From Dyella acidisoli (lineage in GTDB: Bacteria; Pseudomonadota; Gammaproteobacteria; Xanthomonadales; Rhodanobacteraceae): a stretch of DNA of 64,000 nucleotides. The notes beneath the pieces were generated by a model. The model saw only the letters and a program-made list of their open reading frames with translations. It was not told the DNA's origin and searched no databases. The stretch is from assembly GCF_030160295.1 (NCBI RefSeq), contig NZ_BSOB01000010.1, positions 21,878-85,877 on the forward strand. Direction: 5' to 3'. Numbering within the stretch: the first letter of the stretch is position 1; every line of letters starts with the position of its first letter. The translations under genes and the position numbers were made by a program. This document shows positions 17,517-26,834 of this stretch, piece by piece.

Positions 17517-18779
17517 TCAACTCTTTCGGCTGATAATGATCCGCGCCGCTCGATCACCCTTGATGTAAAGCCACAGCCAATTCAGCGCCACTAGCAGCCG
17601 ATTTCGCACGCCGATCAAAAAGTAGATGTGCGCAATCGCCCATAAGATCCAGGCAGGTCGCCCACGCAGCCGCACCTTGCCGAAATCCACCACCGCCGTG
17701 TGCTTGCCAATGGTGGAGAGATTGCCGTAGTTGCGATAGCGGAATGGTGGCGGCAATGCGCTGTTTCGCAAACGTGCCTTGATCACGTCCGCCACGTAAC
17801 GCCCTTCTTGTTTGGCCGCCGGAGCAAGACCCGGCACTGGCTTGCCGTTTTTCTGTTCTACCGTGGCCGCATCGCCGATCACGAAAATTTCCGGTTGCGC
17901 GGTAACACTAAGATCGGGCTCCACCTTCACGCGACCGGCCCTGTCCGCCAACACACCCAGCCACTGCGCCACCGGTGACGCGCGCACGCCGGCCGCCCAG
18001 AACACTGCACCCGCGCCAATGAACTGGTCCTTGCAGACAACGCCATCTTCGCGACATTCGGTGACCGGATGATTGAGCAGCACGTTGACGCCAAGCCGCT
18101 CCATGGTGTGCTGCGCGTAATCGGCAAGCGGTTCGGGAAAACCGGACAGCACGCGCGATGCCGCTTCGACCAGCACCACGCGCGCCTTGCGCGTATCGAC
18201 GTGGCGAAAGTCTCCATGGATTTCTTCATGCGCCAGTTCGGCGATGGTGCAGGCAAGCTCCACGCCGGTGGCGCCAGCGCCGATTACCACAATGGTCTGC
18301 AGAAGCTGCCGCTTGGCGGGATCGGGCTCCCGCTCTGCCTGCTCGAACAACGTCAACAGGTGTTGCCGTATCGCCAGCGCGTCGCCCAGCGTCTTCAATC
18401 CTGGCGCGTACCGTGCCCATTCGTCGTGACCGAAGTAGGCATGCGTGGCGCCGGTGGCGAGCACCAGCGTGTCATAAGGAATACGCGAACCATCGGTGAG
18501 CAGCACGGCCTTGCCGGCAACGTCGACGCCGTTCACTTCGGCCATCAACGTGGTGATGTTCTTGAAGCGATGCAGCACGCGCCGAATCGGCCAGGCAATC
18601 TGCGAGATATCCAGCGCCGCACCCGCCACCTGATACAACAGCGGCTGGAAGACATGATGATTGCTGCGATCGATCAACGTGACGTCCACGGATTGGTTGC
18701 CTAGATGCCTCGCGGCTTCGAGGCCGCCAAAGCCGGCGCCGACAATGACGACGCGGTGTTGGTGGGAAGTGGGCTTCAA
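17517..18779 (-). CDS. Type II NADH dehydrogenase-like flavoprotein
   Basis: This 420-residue protein has two dinucleotide-binding motifs: VVIVGAGFGGLEAARHLG at the N-terminus for FAD and VVIGAGATGVELACTIAE in the middle for NADH. VIGDAATV near residue 295 contacts FAD. A C-terminal hydrophobic/amphipathic tail (WILWAIAHIYFLIGVRN and after) fits membrane association. Such single-subunit enzymes pass electrons from NADH to quinone without pumping protons. The start is TTG at 18779, supported by AAGGAG at the right distance; no better ATG exists in frame. NADH:quinone reductase is likely, although sulfide- or thioredoxin-type relatives cannot be fully excluded. Confidence 0.85.
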   Translation of the reverse strand: MKPTSHQHRVVIVGAGFGGLEAARHLGNQSVDVTLIDRSNHHVFQPLLYQVAGAALDISQIAWPIRRVLHRFKNITTLMAEVNGVDVAGKAVLLTDGSRIPYDTLVLATGATHAYFGHDEWARYAPGLKTLGDALAIRQHLLTLFEQAEREPDPAKRQLLQTIVVIGAGATGVELACTIAELAHEEIHGDFRHVDTRKARVVLVEAASRVLSGFPEPLADYAQHTMERLGVNVLLNHPVTECREDGVVCKDQFIGAGAVFWAAGVRASPVAQWLGVLADRAGRVKVEPDLSVTAQPEIFVIGDAATVEQKNGKPVPGLAPAAKQEGRYVADVIKARLRNSALPPPFRYRNYGNLSTIGKHTAVVDFGKVRLRGRPAWILWAIAHIYFLIGVRNRLLVALNWLWLYIKGDRAARIIISRKS

Positions 18780-18808
18780 GATGGCGCTCCTTATGCAGGG
18801 CTAGATGA

Positions 18809-19789
18809 TTAAGCTTGCAACGGATCATGCGGGACATAGCGCTTACGGTACTCGGCTGGCGTCACGCCCACATGCTTGGCAAACACTCGCCGGAACGTAT
18901 CGACGTTTTGGAAACCACACTTCGCGGCCACTTGTTTCGGTGCGGCATGACCGGCTTCGAACAGCGCGCGGGCCGCGGCGACGCGCGCAGCTTCCACCCA
19001 CGCTGCCGGCGTGCTGCCTACTTCGGCATGAAACAGGCGCGCGAAGTGACGCGGACTCAGGCCCGCGCGCTCGGCAAGCTCTGCAACGCTATGCTCCAAC
19101 TCCGGATGCGCCATGATCCAGCGCTGGACTTCCTGCAACACGGAACGCCCCGCAGGCCGCGTTTCACCGCTACGGCTGAACTGCATTTGCCCACCGGGCC
19201 GCTTGAAGAACATCACCAATTGCGAAGCCACGCGCATGGCAATGTCGCGACCAAGGTCTTCCTCGACCAGCGATAGCGACAGATCCAACCCTGCTGTGAC
19301 GCCCGCTGCCGTACGCAATTTTCCATCGCGTACGTAAAGCGCGTCTTCGTCCACAGTGACCGAGGGATGCTCCTGCCGCAGGCGATCTGCTGCTGCCCAA
19401 TGCGTGGTGACGCGCTTACCTCGCAGCAGCCCGGTGCCGGCCAGCACGAATGCGCCGGTGCACACCGAGCCATATCGCCGAGCGCGGACAGCCATGCCGC
19501 GCAGCCAGGCCAGCGTCGCAGTCGGCATCGCATAGTCGGCAGCGTGCGGAGCGCCTGCCACCAGCAAGGTATCGACACGTTCGTCCGATTCGCAGGCCAC
19601 CCGATCCGGCAGCAAGCGCACGCCCGACGAACTGATCAGCGGGCCGCGTTTGCAAGCGATCACTTGCAGCGCGTAGAACGCATGCCCCGCCTCGATATTG
19701 GCCTGGGCAAACACGTCGAGCGGGCCGGAAACATCCAGCAACTGCACACCGGGGCAGCGCCAGCAAGGCGATCGTCTTGGCCATGCCAT
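18809..19789 (-). CDS. GlxA-family AraC-type regulator with a shifted N-terminal frame
   Basis: The product has an N-terminal DJ-1/PfpI-like domain (with GSVCTGAFVLAGTGLL and THWAAADRL) and a C-terminal AraC helix-turn-helix pair (HSVAELAERAGLSPRHFARL). The expected start MAKTIALLALP is encoded from ATG 19784 after AGGAG, but in a different frame. The run GGGG at 19751-19754 has one base more than needed to join MAKTIALLALP to GVQLLDVSGP. A second ATG at 19789 opens the main frame and yields MAWPRRSPCWRCPGVQLL, so a near-full-length protein could still be made with a changed first strand. This may be a natural mutation or a sequence error. It is divergent from the HD-domain gene. Confidence 0.75.
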   Translation of the reverse strand: MAWPRRSPCWRCPGVQLLDVSGPLDVFAQANIEAGHAFYALQVIACKRGPLISSSGVRLLPDRVACESDERVDTLLVAGAPHAADYAMPTATLAWLRGMAVRARRYGSVCTGAFVLAGTGLLRGKRVTTHWAAADRLRQEHPSVTVDEDALYVRDGKLRTAAGVTAGLDLSLSLVEEDLGRDIAMRVASQLVMFFKRPGGQMQFSRSGETRPAGRSVLQEVQRWIMAHPELEHSVAELAERAGLSPRHFARLFHAEVGSTPAAWVEAARVAAARALFEAGHAAPKQVAAKCGFQNVDTFRRVFAKHVGVTPAEYRKRYVPHDPLQA

Positions 19790-19902
19790 GACTCCTGTGT
19801 CCGTGATCCACGGAGGATGGCAGTATATGACGTATCGCGCCATTTGATGCCATTTTGGATGCGAATGACACTGAGCCTGCTTCCACATGCAGGAGATACC
19901 TC

Positions 19903-20544
19903 ATGAAACCCACGATCAACGGCGTTGGCGTTCCCGACAGCCAACTCGCACGCGAGATCACCGATCTGGTGCGCGATACCGCATCGCCACTGTTGTTCCA
20001 CCATTCAAGCCGTGTCTATTACTTCGGCGCCCTGGCCGGCAAGCGCCGCGGCCTGTCGTTCGATGCCGAACTGCTCTACGCGGGCGCGATGTTCCATGAC
20101 ATGGGACTTACGCCTCAGCATCGCAGTGCCGACCAGCGCTTTGAAGTCGACGGCGCCAATGTGGCGCGCGATTTCCTGCGCAGCCACGGCATTGCCCAGG
20201 CGGATATCGATACGGTATGGACGGCCATTGCGTTGCACACCACGCCGGGCATTCCGGAGCATATGCATCCCGTAGTCGCGCTGGTGACGGCCGGCGTAGA
20301 GATGGACGTGCTTGGTATCGACTATCAGCGTTTCGGCGAGCGGGAACGCAACGCCGTCGTGCATGCACACCCGCGCGGCAGCCGCTTCAAGGAAGCCATC
20401 ATCCAGACGTTCTACGACGGGATTCAGCACAAGCCGGCAACGACGTTCGGCAATGTCAAAGCAGACGTCATCGCCGATAAGCAACGTGGTTTTTTCCCTG
20501 GCAATTTCTGCAGTGTGATCCGCAGCTCAGCCTGGCCGGAATAG
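19903..20544 (+). CDS. HD-domain phosphohydrolase-like protein
   Basis: This 213-residue protein starts at ATG 19903 behind AGGAG. The HD metal-binding pattern is visible: the first His in FHHSSRVY, the HD pair in GAMFHDMGLT, and later histidine and acidic residues in TAIALHTTPG. HD proteins hydrolyse phosphoesters or, in some small branches resembling this one, hydrate cyanamide-type compounds. It is divergent from the GlxA-type regulator, with about 110 bases between, so that regulator may control it. The substrate is unknown. Confidence 0.78.
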   Translation: MKPTINGVGVPDSQLAREITDLVRDTASPLLFHHSSRVYYFGALAGKRRGLSFDAELLYAGAMFHDMGLTPQHRSADQRFEVDGANVARDFLRSHGIAQADIDTVWTAIALHTTPGIPEHMHPVVALVTAGVEMDVLGIDYQRFGERERNAVVHAHPRGSRFKEAIIQTFYDGIQHKPATTFGNVKADVIADKQRGFFPGNFCSVIRSSAWPE

Positions 20545-20640
20545 CATTCCTGCGGCAGGATGCGTAGTGCAAACGGGACTACGCATCACCGGGTGTCTCT
20601 GTTACCGTCACGCAGCCGACACCTATGGGGAAAACCGCTT

Positions 20641-21585
20641 ATGCGCCTGCGCCGTCTTCAAGCCGGACTGCTTATTGCAATGGGCCTGCTCGCGTTGCCC
20701 GCTATCGCGGATACGCCGAAAGCCACACCCACCGCAAAGGAACTGATCGCCAAGTCCAAGTCGGAAGAATGGCGCACGCCCGACCCCGAGAATTTGCTTT
20801 ACATGCAATTGCCGCAGGGTCGCGTGGTGATCGAACTGGCGCCGGACTTCACGCCGTTGCACGCCGCCAATATCCGGACGCTAGTGCGCGAACATTATTT
20901 CGACGGACTGGCGATCATTCGTGTGCAAGACAACTTCGTTACGCAATGGGGCGACCCCAACGATGACGACAATGGCGACAAGAGCAAGATCAAGCCGCTG
21001 GGCAGTGCCAAGCCCAAGCTTCCGCCGGAATACACGCGGGCCATCGATGCGAAACTGCCATGGACACCGCTGCCGGATGGCGACGTGTATGCGCCGCAGG
21101 TGGGATTCACTGAAGGCTTCCCCGCGGCGCGCGATCCGGCCAGCGGACGCGAATGGTTGGTGCATTGCTACGGCATGGTCGGCGTGGCACGTGACGTGGC
21201 TCCCGACAGTGGCAGCGGCAGTTCGCTCTACGTGGCAATCGGCCAGGCGCCACGCCAGATCGATCGCAACCTCGCCATCGCCGGCCGCGTGATCGAAGGC
21301 ATGCCTTACCTTTCCGGCTTGCCTCGCGGTACCGGTCCGCTGGGTTTCTACACGCAGGCGGCACAGCGTGTACCGATCCTCTCGATGAAAGTGGCGGCCG
21401 ATCTGCCTGCCGCCCAACGCGAGAAGCTGCAGGTGCTTCGCACGGATAGCGCCACCTTCAGCGCGATCATCGAAGCCAAGCGCAACCGGCACGATGCGTT
21501 CTATGCCTTACCTGCCGGAAAGATCGATCTCTGCAATATCGACGTGCCGGTGCGCACGGAATCTGCTGCAGATAGCAAGCATTGA
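20641..21585 (+). CDS. Periplasmic cyclophilin-type peptidyl-prolyl isomerase
   Basis: This 314-residue protein begins at ATG 20641 after GGGGA with a signal peptide ending LPAIA. The cyclophilin domain follows: VIELAPDFTPLHAANIRTLVREHYFDGLAI and then FVTQWGDPND. It is about twice the length of PpiA and has a long insertion (residues about 110-200, DKSKIKPLGSAKPKLPPEY onward) before LYVAIGQAPRQIDRN. It should assist folding of exported proteins. The frame upstream of 20641 is open to 20560 but has no ribosome site and would hide the signal peptide. Confidence 0.85.
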   Translation: MRLRRLQAGLLIAMGLLALPAIADTPKATPTAKELIAKSKSEEWRTPDPENLLYMQLPQGRVVIELAPDFTPLHAANIRTLVREHYFDGLAIIRVQDNFVTQWGDPNDDDNGDKSKIKPLGSAKPKLPPEYTRAIDAKLPWTPLPDGDVYAPQVGFTEGFPAARDPASGREWLVHCYGMVGVARDVAPDSGSGSSLYVAIGQAPRQIDRNLAIAGRVIEGMPYLSGLPRGTGPLGFYTQAAQRVPILSMKVAADLPAAQREKLQVLRTDSATFSAIIEAKRNRHDAFYALPAGKIDLCNIDVPVRTESAADSKH

Positions 21586-21596
21586 TGCTGCGTTTA

Positions 21597-21625
21597 ACGC
21601 CCTCTCTCTGATGGAGAGGGCGCCT
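21597..21625 (+). terminator. Hairpin behind the cyclophilin gene (single family B unit)
   Basis: The stem CGCCCTCTC pairs with GAGAGGGCG around TCTGATG, 13 bases after the stop codon. There is no T run, so termination is uncertain. It is also a lone half of the family B palindrome. Confidence 0.5.
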
Positions 21626-21752
21626 TACTCACTCACGCTCCACCTGAATCCGCGCCCAACCCTCTACACCCCATACACGTGATCTTCGCCTTGCTCACAG
21701 TTATGTTGAGCAGCTAGCGTGTTCACCCCGGCGTACCGCAAAGGCAGGAGTG

Positions 21753-23873
21753 ATGAGGCTCGGTTTAAAAATGCTGGCCTGGATCGTGGGCGTGCTGCTG
21801 GTGCTGGTCGTTGCGCTGATCCTGCTCGTTGCTTTCTTCGATTGGAATCGGCTCAAGCCCACGATCGATGATGAGGTCAGCGCGGCCCTTGGCCGATCCT
21901 TCGTGATCAACGGCGATTTGACCGCAGCATGGCAGCGCGAGCCGAGCGAACCCAGTCTTCGCAGGCTGATGCCGTGGCCTACGTTCACGGCTCATGACAT
22001 CCATATCGGCAATCCGCCTTGGGCCCGGCAATCGCAATTCGTAAAGCTCGATACATTGCAGCTTCGGATTTCTCCGCTGCCGTTGCTGCTGCATCACGCC
22101 TACATTCCCTTCGTGCGGCTCGACGGCTGGGGTGTGGATCTGGAGCGCACCAGCAAGGATCAGTCCAACTGGGAACTCAACCGCCCACAGAATGTGCAAG
22201 CTTCGAATTGGAAGCTCACCTTGGGCACGATCGCTTTCGACAAAGGCGACATTCTGCTGGATGACGCCAAGACACGGCTGAATCTGCACGTCACCATCGC
22301 GCCGCTGCAGCAAGCCATTCCATACGATCAACTGGTGGCGCAAGCCACCGACGAGTCACGTGCGGATGTGGGCCACAATGTGGGTAATGGGGTGAATACC
22401 GAAAAGACCACACCCGATACCTCTGACAAAGCCAAACACACGGCGTACCAATTTGCATGGACGGCAACCGGCACCTATCAAGGCACACCGGTCAACGGCA
22501 GCGGCAAAACCGGTGCGGTGCTGGCCTTGCAGCGCACAGATCAACCTTTCCCGGTGCAAGCGCGCTTGCACATTGGCGACAGCAAGATCGCGCTGGTCGG
22601 CACACTGACCGATCCCACGCATCTGGCTGCGCTGAATCTGCGTGTGTGGTTTGCCGGCACGAGCATGGCCAAGCTCTATCCGATCCTCGGCATCACCCTG
22701 CCCGACACGCCACCGTATGCGACAGAAGGCCATCTGTCGGCGGAACTGCATGCCCAAGGCAGTCGCTTCAGCTATCGCGATTTCAAAGGGCGTGTGGGCG
22801 AAAGCGATCTGGGTGGCAATCTGGAAGTCGTCACCGGCGGGCCACGCATGAAGCTTACCGGCGACGTGCATTCGCAATTGCTGCGCTTCGTTGATCTCGG
22901 ACCGTTGGTAGGCGCAGACAGTACGGCGCAGAAACAGCAGCGCGGCGACACAACACCACAACCCAGGGATAAAGCGCTTCCGGTAGAACAGTTCCACACC
23001 AACCGCCTGCGCACCATGGACGCCGACGTCACGTTTGACGCGGCGCATATCGAGCACCCGGCTTCGCTGCCGATCGATGCGCTCAGCACGCATATCAATA
23101 TAGACAACGGCGTCTTGAAACTCGATCCGCTGCATACGAGCGTGGCCGGCGGCACGATCGAGGGCAAGCTCAGCATGGATGCCAGTGCACAGCCCATGCG
23201 TACGGCGTTCGATCTGCGCGCACGCCATTTGCAATTGAAGCGACTGTTTCCGACCGTGAAATCCATGGAGAACAGCTTCGGCGAAATCAATGGCGACGTG
23301 ACGATGAGTGGTGCCGGCGGCTCCGTATCGGAGCTGCTCAGCAACGCGAACGGCGATGTGAAGCTGCTGATGAACAACGGCGCGATCAGCAAGACATTGC
23401 TGGAAGCTGCCGGATTGAACGTGGCGAACGTGGTGGTGGAAAGGATGTTTGGTGACAAGACTGTGCAGATCAATTGCGCCGCCACCAACTTGGCTGGAAC
23501 CAACGGCGTATTCACCAGCCGTCTGTTTGTGCTGGATACCGCCGATGCCACGATCAACGTCAACGGCACGATCAATTTCAGCAATGAGCAGCTGGATTTG
23601 GACGTGGTGCCGCATACCAAAGGCTTGCGTGTGTTCTCGCTGCGCTCTCCGCTTTACGTGAAAGGCACCTTCAAAGATCCGGACGTGGGCGTGAAGCCCG
23701 GACCGTTGCTGCTACGCGGTGGCGGTGCAGTGGCGCTTGCCGTGCTGGCAGCGCCTGCAGCGGCGTTGCTGGCAGTGATCGTGCCCAGCCGTGAAGCAGC
23801 AGAGTCGAACCAGTGTCAGCAGGTGCTATCGCAGTTGCGCAGTGGATCGCTGCCGAATGGGGGCAAGAAATAG
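21753..23873 (+). CDS. AsmA-family membrane-anchored protein
   Basis: This protein of about 706 residues has one N-terminal membrane helix (residues about 7-30), then the AsmA N-terminal region (DWNRLKPTIDDEVSAALGRSFVING) and the C-terminal AsmA repeat region (about 430-640, with LDPLHTSVAGGTIEGKLSMD and TVKSMENSFGEINGDVTMSG). It ends in a second hydrophobic stretch rich in Ala and Leu. AsmA-like proteins span the periplasm and move phospholipids to the outer membrane. GTG at 21750 and ATG at 21753 are both possible starts; they overlap the AGGAG motif, so the true start could also be the ATG at 21771. Confidence 0.85.
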   Translation: MRLGLKMLAWIVGVLLVLVVALILLVAFFDWNRLKPTIDDEVSAALGRSFVINGDLTAAWQREPSEPSLRRLMPWPTFTAHDIHIGNPPWARQSQFVKLDTLQLRISPLPLLLHHAYIPFVRLDGWGVDLERTSKDQSNWELNRPQNVQASNWKLTLGTIAFDKGDILLDDAKTRLNLHVTIAPLQQAIPYDQLVAQATDESRADVGHNVGNGVNTEKTTPDTSDKAKHTAYQFAWTATGTYQGTPVNGSGKTGAVLALQRTDQPFPVQARLHIGDSKIALVGTLTDPTHLAALNLRVWFAGTSMAKLYPILGITLPDTPPYATEGHLSAELHAQGSRFSYRDFKGRVGESDLGGNLEVVTGGPRMKLTGDVHSQLLRFVDLGPLVGADSTAQKQQRGDTTPQPRDKALPVEQFHTNRLRTMDADVTFDAAHIEHPASLPIDALSTHINIDNGVLKLDPLHTSVAGGTIEGKLSMDASAQPMRTAFDLRARHLQLKRLFPTVKSMENSFGEINGDVTMSGAGGSVSELLSNANGDVKLLMNNGAISKTLLEAAGLNVANVVVERMFGDKTVQINCAATNLAGTNGVFTSRLFVLDTADATINVNGTINFSNEQLDLDVVPHTKGLRVFSLRSPLYVKGTFKDPDVGVKPGPLLLRGGGAVALAVLAAPAAALLAVIVPSREAAESNQCQQVLSQLRSGSLPNGGKK

Positions 23874-23893
23874 CAACGGCGTAACCCGCACGG

Positions 23894-23974
23894 TCGTCAT
23901 TCCCGCGAAAGCGGGAACCCATTTTGCTCTGATGCACAAGCGAAGATGGATTCCCGCTTTCGCGGGAATGACGG
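23894..23974. repeat. Family A REPIN-like doublet, copy 2
   Basis: The hairpin GTCATTCCCGCGAAAGCGGG and its inverted partner ending GGGAATGACGG flank a spacer with CCATTTTGCTCTGATGCA and AAGATGG. It lies between the AsmA and EamA genes. Confidence 0.9.
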
Positions 23975-24062
23975 CAGTGAAGGTTACGCCCTGCATATAC
24001 GCGAACGAATCACCAGGAAGCTTGGACTAGAATAGCCGGTCTCATCCAATCGCTTCCGTCTC

Positions 24063-24989
24063 ATGCAGCCCGTCACCAAGGCCCGCCTGCAAATTCATTT
24101 CTGCGTACTGCTATGGGGCTTTACGGCCATCCTCGGCAAGCTGATCACGCTGCCGGCCATGGCGCTGGTGTGGTGGCGCATGCTGCTGGTAACGGGCGCT
24201 TTGCTATTGATACCCAAAGTGCGACGCGGCCTGCAGGCGATGCCGATGAAGCTGCGCCTGGCGTATGCAGGTATCGGCATGCTGGTGGCCTTGCATTGGC
24301 TGACGTTCTACGCGGCCATCAAACTTGCCAATGCCTCGGTCGGAGCAACATGCATTGCGTTAGGGCCAGCGTTTCTTGCTTTTGTCGAACCATGGATCGC
24401 CAAGCGACGCTTCGATGCGCGCGAACTGGTGATCGCCATTGCGGTGGTACCTGGCGTCGCCATGGTGGCCGGTGGCGTGCCGGGGCACATGCGCTTGGGT
24501 ATCGCGGTGGGCGTGGTGTCCGCGTTGCTGGTGGCGCTATTCAGTTCGTTCAATAAGCGCATGGTTGATCACGGCGATCCCCTTACCGTTACCTGTATTG
24601 AACTCGGCACAGGCACCCTGCTGCTCACGCTGCTCGCGCCGTTGCTGCCGCACAATGGATCGGCATTTCAGCTTCCCGACCTGCACGATGCGTTGCTGCT
24701 GTTGCTGCTGTCGTTCGGCTGCACACTGCTGCCGTTCTCGCTGGTGCTGGTGGCCTTGCGTCACGTCAGCGCGTTTGCGATGCAGATGATCACCAACCTC
24801 GAACCTGTCTATGCGATTGTGCTGGCGGTGGTATTGCTTGGCGAACAGCGCCAGTTGGACGGCTGGTTCTATGCGGGTGTGGTGGTGATTCTTGCGTCCG
24901 TGTTTGCGCACCCCTTGCTGCATCGGAAGGAACAAGCGCCGGTGCAAGCGGAATTGCTGGGGACGGTGGAAAGTCACAACGTCGATTGA
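24063..24989 (+). CDS. EamA/DMT-family transporter
   Basis: This 308-residue protein has ten predicted membrane helices in two EamA halves (residues about 10-135 and 150-280). The first half shows FCVLLWGFTAILGKLI and the second AFAMQMITNLEPVYAIVLAVVLLGEQ, both typical of drug/metabolite exporters. It probably exports an amino acid or small metabolite; the substrate is not evident. The gene appears monocistronic and is followed after two bases by a family B doublet. Confidence 0.88.
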   Translation: MQPVTKARLQIHFCVLLWGFTAILGKLITLPAMALVWWRMLLVTGALLLIPKVRRGLQAMPMKLRLAYAGIGMLVALHWLTFYAAIKLANASVGATCIALGPAFLAFVEPWIAKRRFDARELVIAIAVVPGVAMVAGGVPGHMRLGIAVGVVSALLVALFSSFNKRMVDHGDPLTVTCIELGTGTLLLTLLAPLLPHNGSAFQLPDLHDALLLLLLSFGCTLLPFSLVLVALRHVSAFAMQMITNLEPVYAIVLAVVLLGEQRQLDGWFYAGVVVILASVFAHPLLHRKEQAPVQAELLGTVESHNVD

Positions 24990-24990
24990 A

Positions 24991-25132
24991 CGCCCCTCTC
25001 CTCCGGGAGAGGGGTTGGGGTGAGGGTGCGATCAACGCGCGATGATGAAACTCGCGCAAGACGTTGACGTCACGCTTCGCCCGAACCCTCACCCGCCTCT
25101 CGGCACCCTCTCCTGAAGGGAGAGGGACTCAC
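24991..25132. repeat. Family B doublet, copy 3
   Basis: The left hairpin CGCCCCTCTCCTCCGGGAGA with tail GGGGTTGGGGTGAGGGTG is matched by CCCTCACCCGCCTCTCGGCA and a right hairpin around CCTGAAGG. It fills the space between the convergent EamA and LysR genes. Confidence 0.85.
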
Positions 25133-25157
25133 TGAGACATATTCTCGCGCCACACCA

Positions 25158-26057
25158 TCAACGCTTCGTCAATCGATCGCGCATGAAATCAATAAACGCC
25201 CGTACCTTTGCCGGTGGCTGCGGGTCCGGATACACCGCGTGGATACCGCCTTCCAACAACTGATATTGCGCGAGCAGCACCTGCAGGCGTCCGGCTTGGA
25301 TATCGTCTTCCGCCAGGTAATCCGGCAATACGGATAGGCCGGCGCCAGCCAACACCAGCGCGCGAATCGCCGCAGCGTTGTTGGCCTGCATCACTTGGCG
25401 CATGCGCACCACGCGGCGAGTACGACCACGAGTGAAAGTCCAGCGCAACGGTGTGACAAGCGCGGACATGGCGATCCATCCATGCATGGCCACATCCTCC
25501 GGCCTGCGCGGCACGCCGTGCTCGGCCAGATACGCGGGCGCTGCCACCAGCAGCTGACGAAAGTTTCCTAGCCGCGTCGCGCGCAGATTGGAATCGCGCA
25601 GCCAGCCGATGCGGATCGCCAGGTCGAAACGCTCGGCAATGAGATCGCTGATCTGGTCGTTGATCACCAGATCCACTTGCACACGTGGATGCAGTCGGTG
25701 AAATTCCGCCAGCGCCGGCGCTACCACTGCGGTACCGTAATCCGTCGACGTGGTGAGGCGCAGCGTGCCTGCTGGTGTGCTGCGTTGATCGCCCACCCGC
25801 TCGATGGCCGCTTCGGCTTGTTCGAGCAGTGGCACGCAATCGGCATGAAAGGCCGCACCTGCTTCGGTCAGCGCCATGCGCCGTGTGCTGCGCACGATCA
25901 GTGTGACGCCCAGTTCACGCTCCAGGCGCAACATATGCTGGCTGACCATGGCCTTGGTCATGCCTAGTTGCGCCGCCGCCGCAGTGAATGAGCCGGCGCG
26001 CACTAGCGCCACGAAAATGGCCAGTCTATTGAGGTTTACGTCTCGTCCCATGCACAA
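25158..26057 (-). CDS. LysR-family transcriptional regulator
   Basis: This 299-residue protein has an N-terminal helix-turn-helix (SFTAAAAQLGMTKAMVSQHMLR) and a LysR effector domain beginning near residue 90. It is divergent from the NAD(P)-binding protein at 26167, with a 109-base control region holding the palindrome ATTGACAGTCAAT, so it almost certainly regulates that gene and itself. Starts at 26057 or 26051 (MGRDVNL) are both possible. Confidence 0.9.
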   Translation of the reverse strand: MCMGRDVNLNRLAIFVALVRAGSFTAAAAQLGMTKAMVSQHMLRLERELGVTLIVRSTRRMALTEAGAAFHADCVPLLEQAEAAIERVGDQRSTPAGTLRLTTSTDYGTAVVAPALAEFHRLHPRVQVDLVINDQISDLIAERFDLAIRIGWLRDSNLRATRLGNFRQLLVAAPAYLAEHGVPRRPEDVAMHGWIAMSALVTPLRWTFTRGRTRRVVRMRQVMQANNAAAIRALVLAGAGLSVLPDYLAEDDIQAGRLQVLLAQYQLLEGGIHAVYPDPQPPAKVRAFIDFMRDRLTKR

Positions 26058-26074
26058 ATCATTGTAAACTATTC

Positions 26075-26087
26075 ATTGACAGTCAAT
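26075..26087. promoter_or_regulatory. Perfect palindrome in the LysR divergon, candidate operator
   Basis: ATTGACAGTCAAT is a 13-base perfect palindrome lying 17 bases from the LysR start and about 80 bases from the divergent gene. LysR proteins usually bind dyads of this kind. On the minus strand TTGACT inside it is followed after 17 bases by AATGAT, a possible promoter for the regulator. Confidence 0.55.
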
Positions 26088-26166
26088 TACGCATTAGTCC
26101 GCTTATCGTTCCAATCTGGAAAGCGCATGCTTTCGAGCCATCGATTCCCAGACGGAGATACCCCTC

Positions 26167-26808
26167 ATGAAAGTGATCCTGTTCGGCGCCACCGGCCATA
26201 TCGGCCGCGGCATCCTCGAAGAAGCACTAGCGCGTGGCCATGACGTCACCGCGATCGTGCGCGATACCGGCCGGCTCACGCAGCAGCACGAAAGGCTGCA
26301 GGTGGTGGTGGGTACTGTCGAACAAACGGCATCCTGGTCGGCTTATGCCAAGCATGCCGATGCAGTGATCGCCAGCCTGTCCGCACGGCGCGACGGCAAC
26401 ATGGAAGACGTGCCAAACACCGCGCAGACACTGCTTCAAACGCTCAACGGCACCCACGCCAAGCGCCTGCTATGGGTGGGTGGCGCCGGCAGCCTGGAAG
26501 TCGCGCCGGGGGTGAAGGTGATCGACAATCCACACTTCCCCGCCGCGTGGAAGCCGGAAGCATTGGCGCAGGCCCGAGCGCTGGATGTATTCCGCACCAG
26601 CAAGACCGACGTCGACTGGACTTACGTCAGCCCGGCTGCCCTGATTGAAGATGGGGAACGTTCCGGCAAGTACCGCGTGGGTGGTGAGCAGTTGCTGGTG
26701 GATGACAAGGGTGTAAGCCGCATCACGGTGCCCGATTACGCGGCTGCTGTGCTTGATCGCGTGGAGAAGAACGACGCGCTGCGGCAGCGTATTACGGTGG
26801 CGTATTAA
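26167..26808 (+). CDS. NAD(P)H-binding atypical short-chain dehydrogenase
   Basis: This 213-residue protein opens with the dinucleotide motif VILFGATGHIGRGILEEAL and lacks the Tyr-x3-Lys catalytic pair in a classical position, as in the NmrA/YwnB-like atypical group. ACGGAGATAC precedes the ATG. It is divergent from a LysR regulator, the arrangement often seen for redox-responsive or quinone-responsive reductases. The substrate is unknown. Confidence 0.85.
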   Translation: MKVILFGATGHIGRGILEEALARGHDVTAIVRDTGRLTQQHERLQVVVGTVEQTASWSAYAKHADAVIASLSARRDGNMEDVPNTAQTLLQTLNGTHAKRLLWVGGAGSLEVAPGVKVIDNPHFPAAWKPEALAQARALDVFRTSKTDVDWTYVSPAALIEDGERSGKYRVGGEQLLVDDKGVSRITVPDYAAAVLDRVEKNDALRQRITVAY

Positions 26809-26834
26809 GTCGCCGCGAGGCTGCTGAGTTGAAT

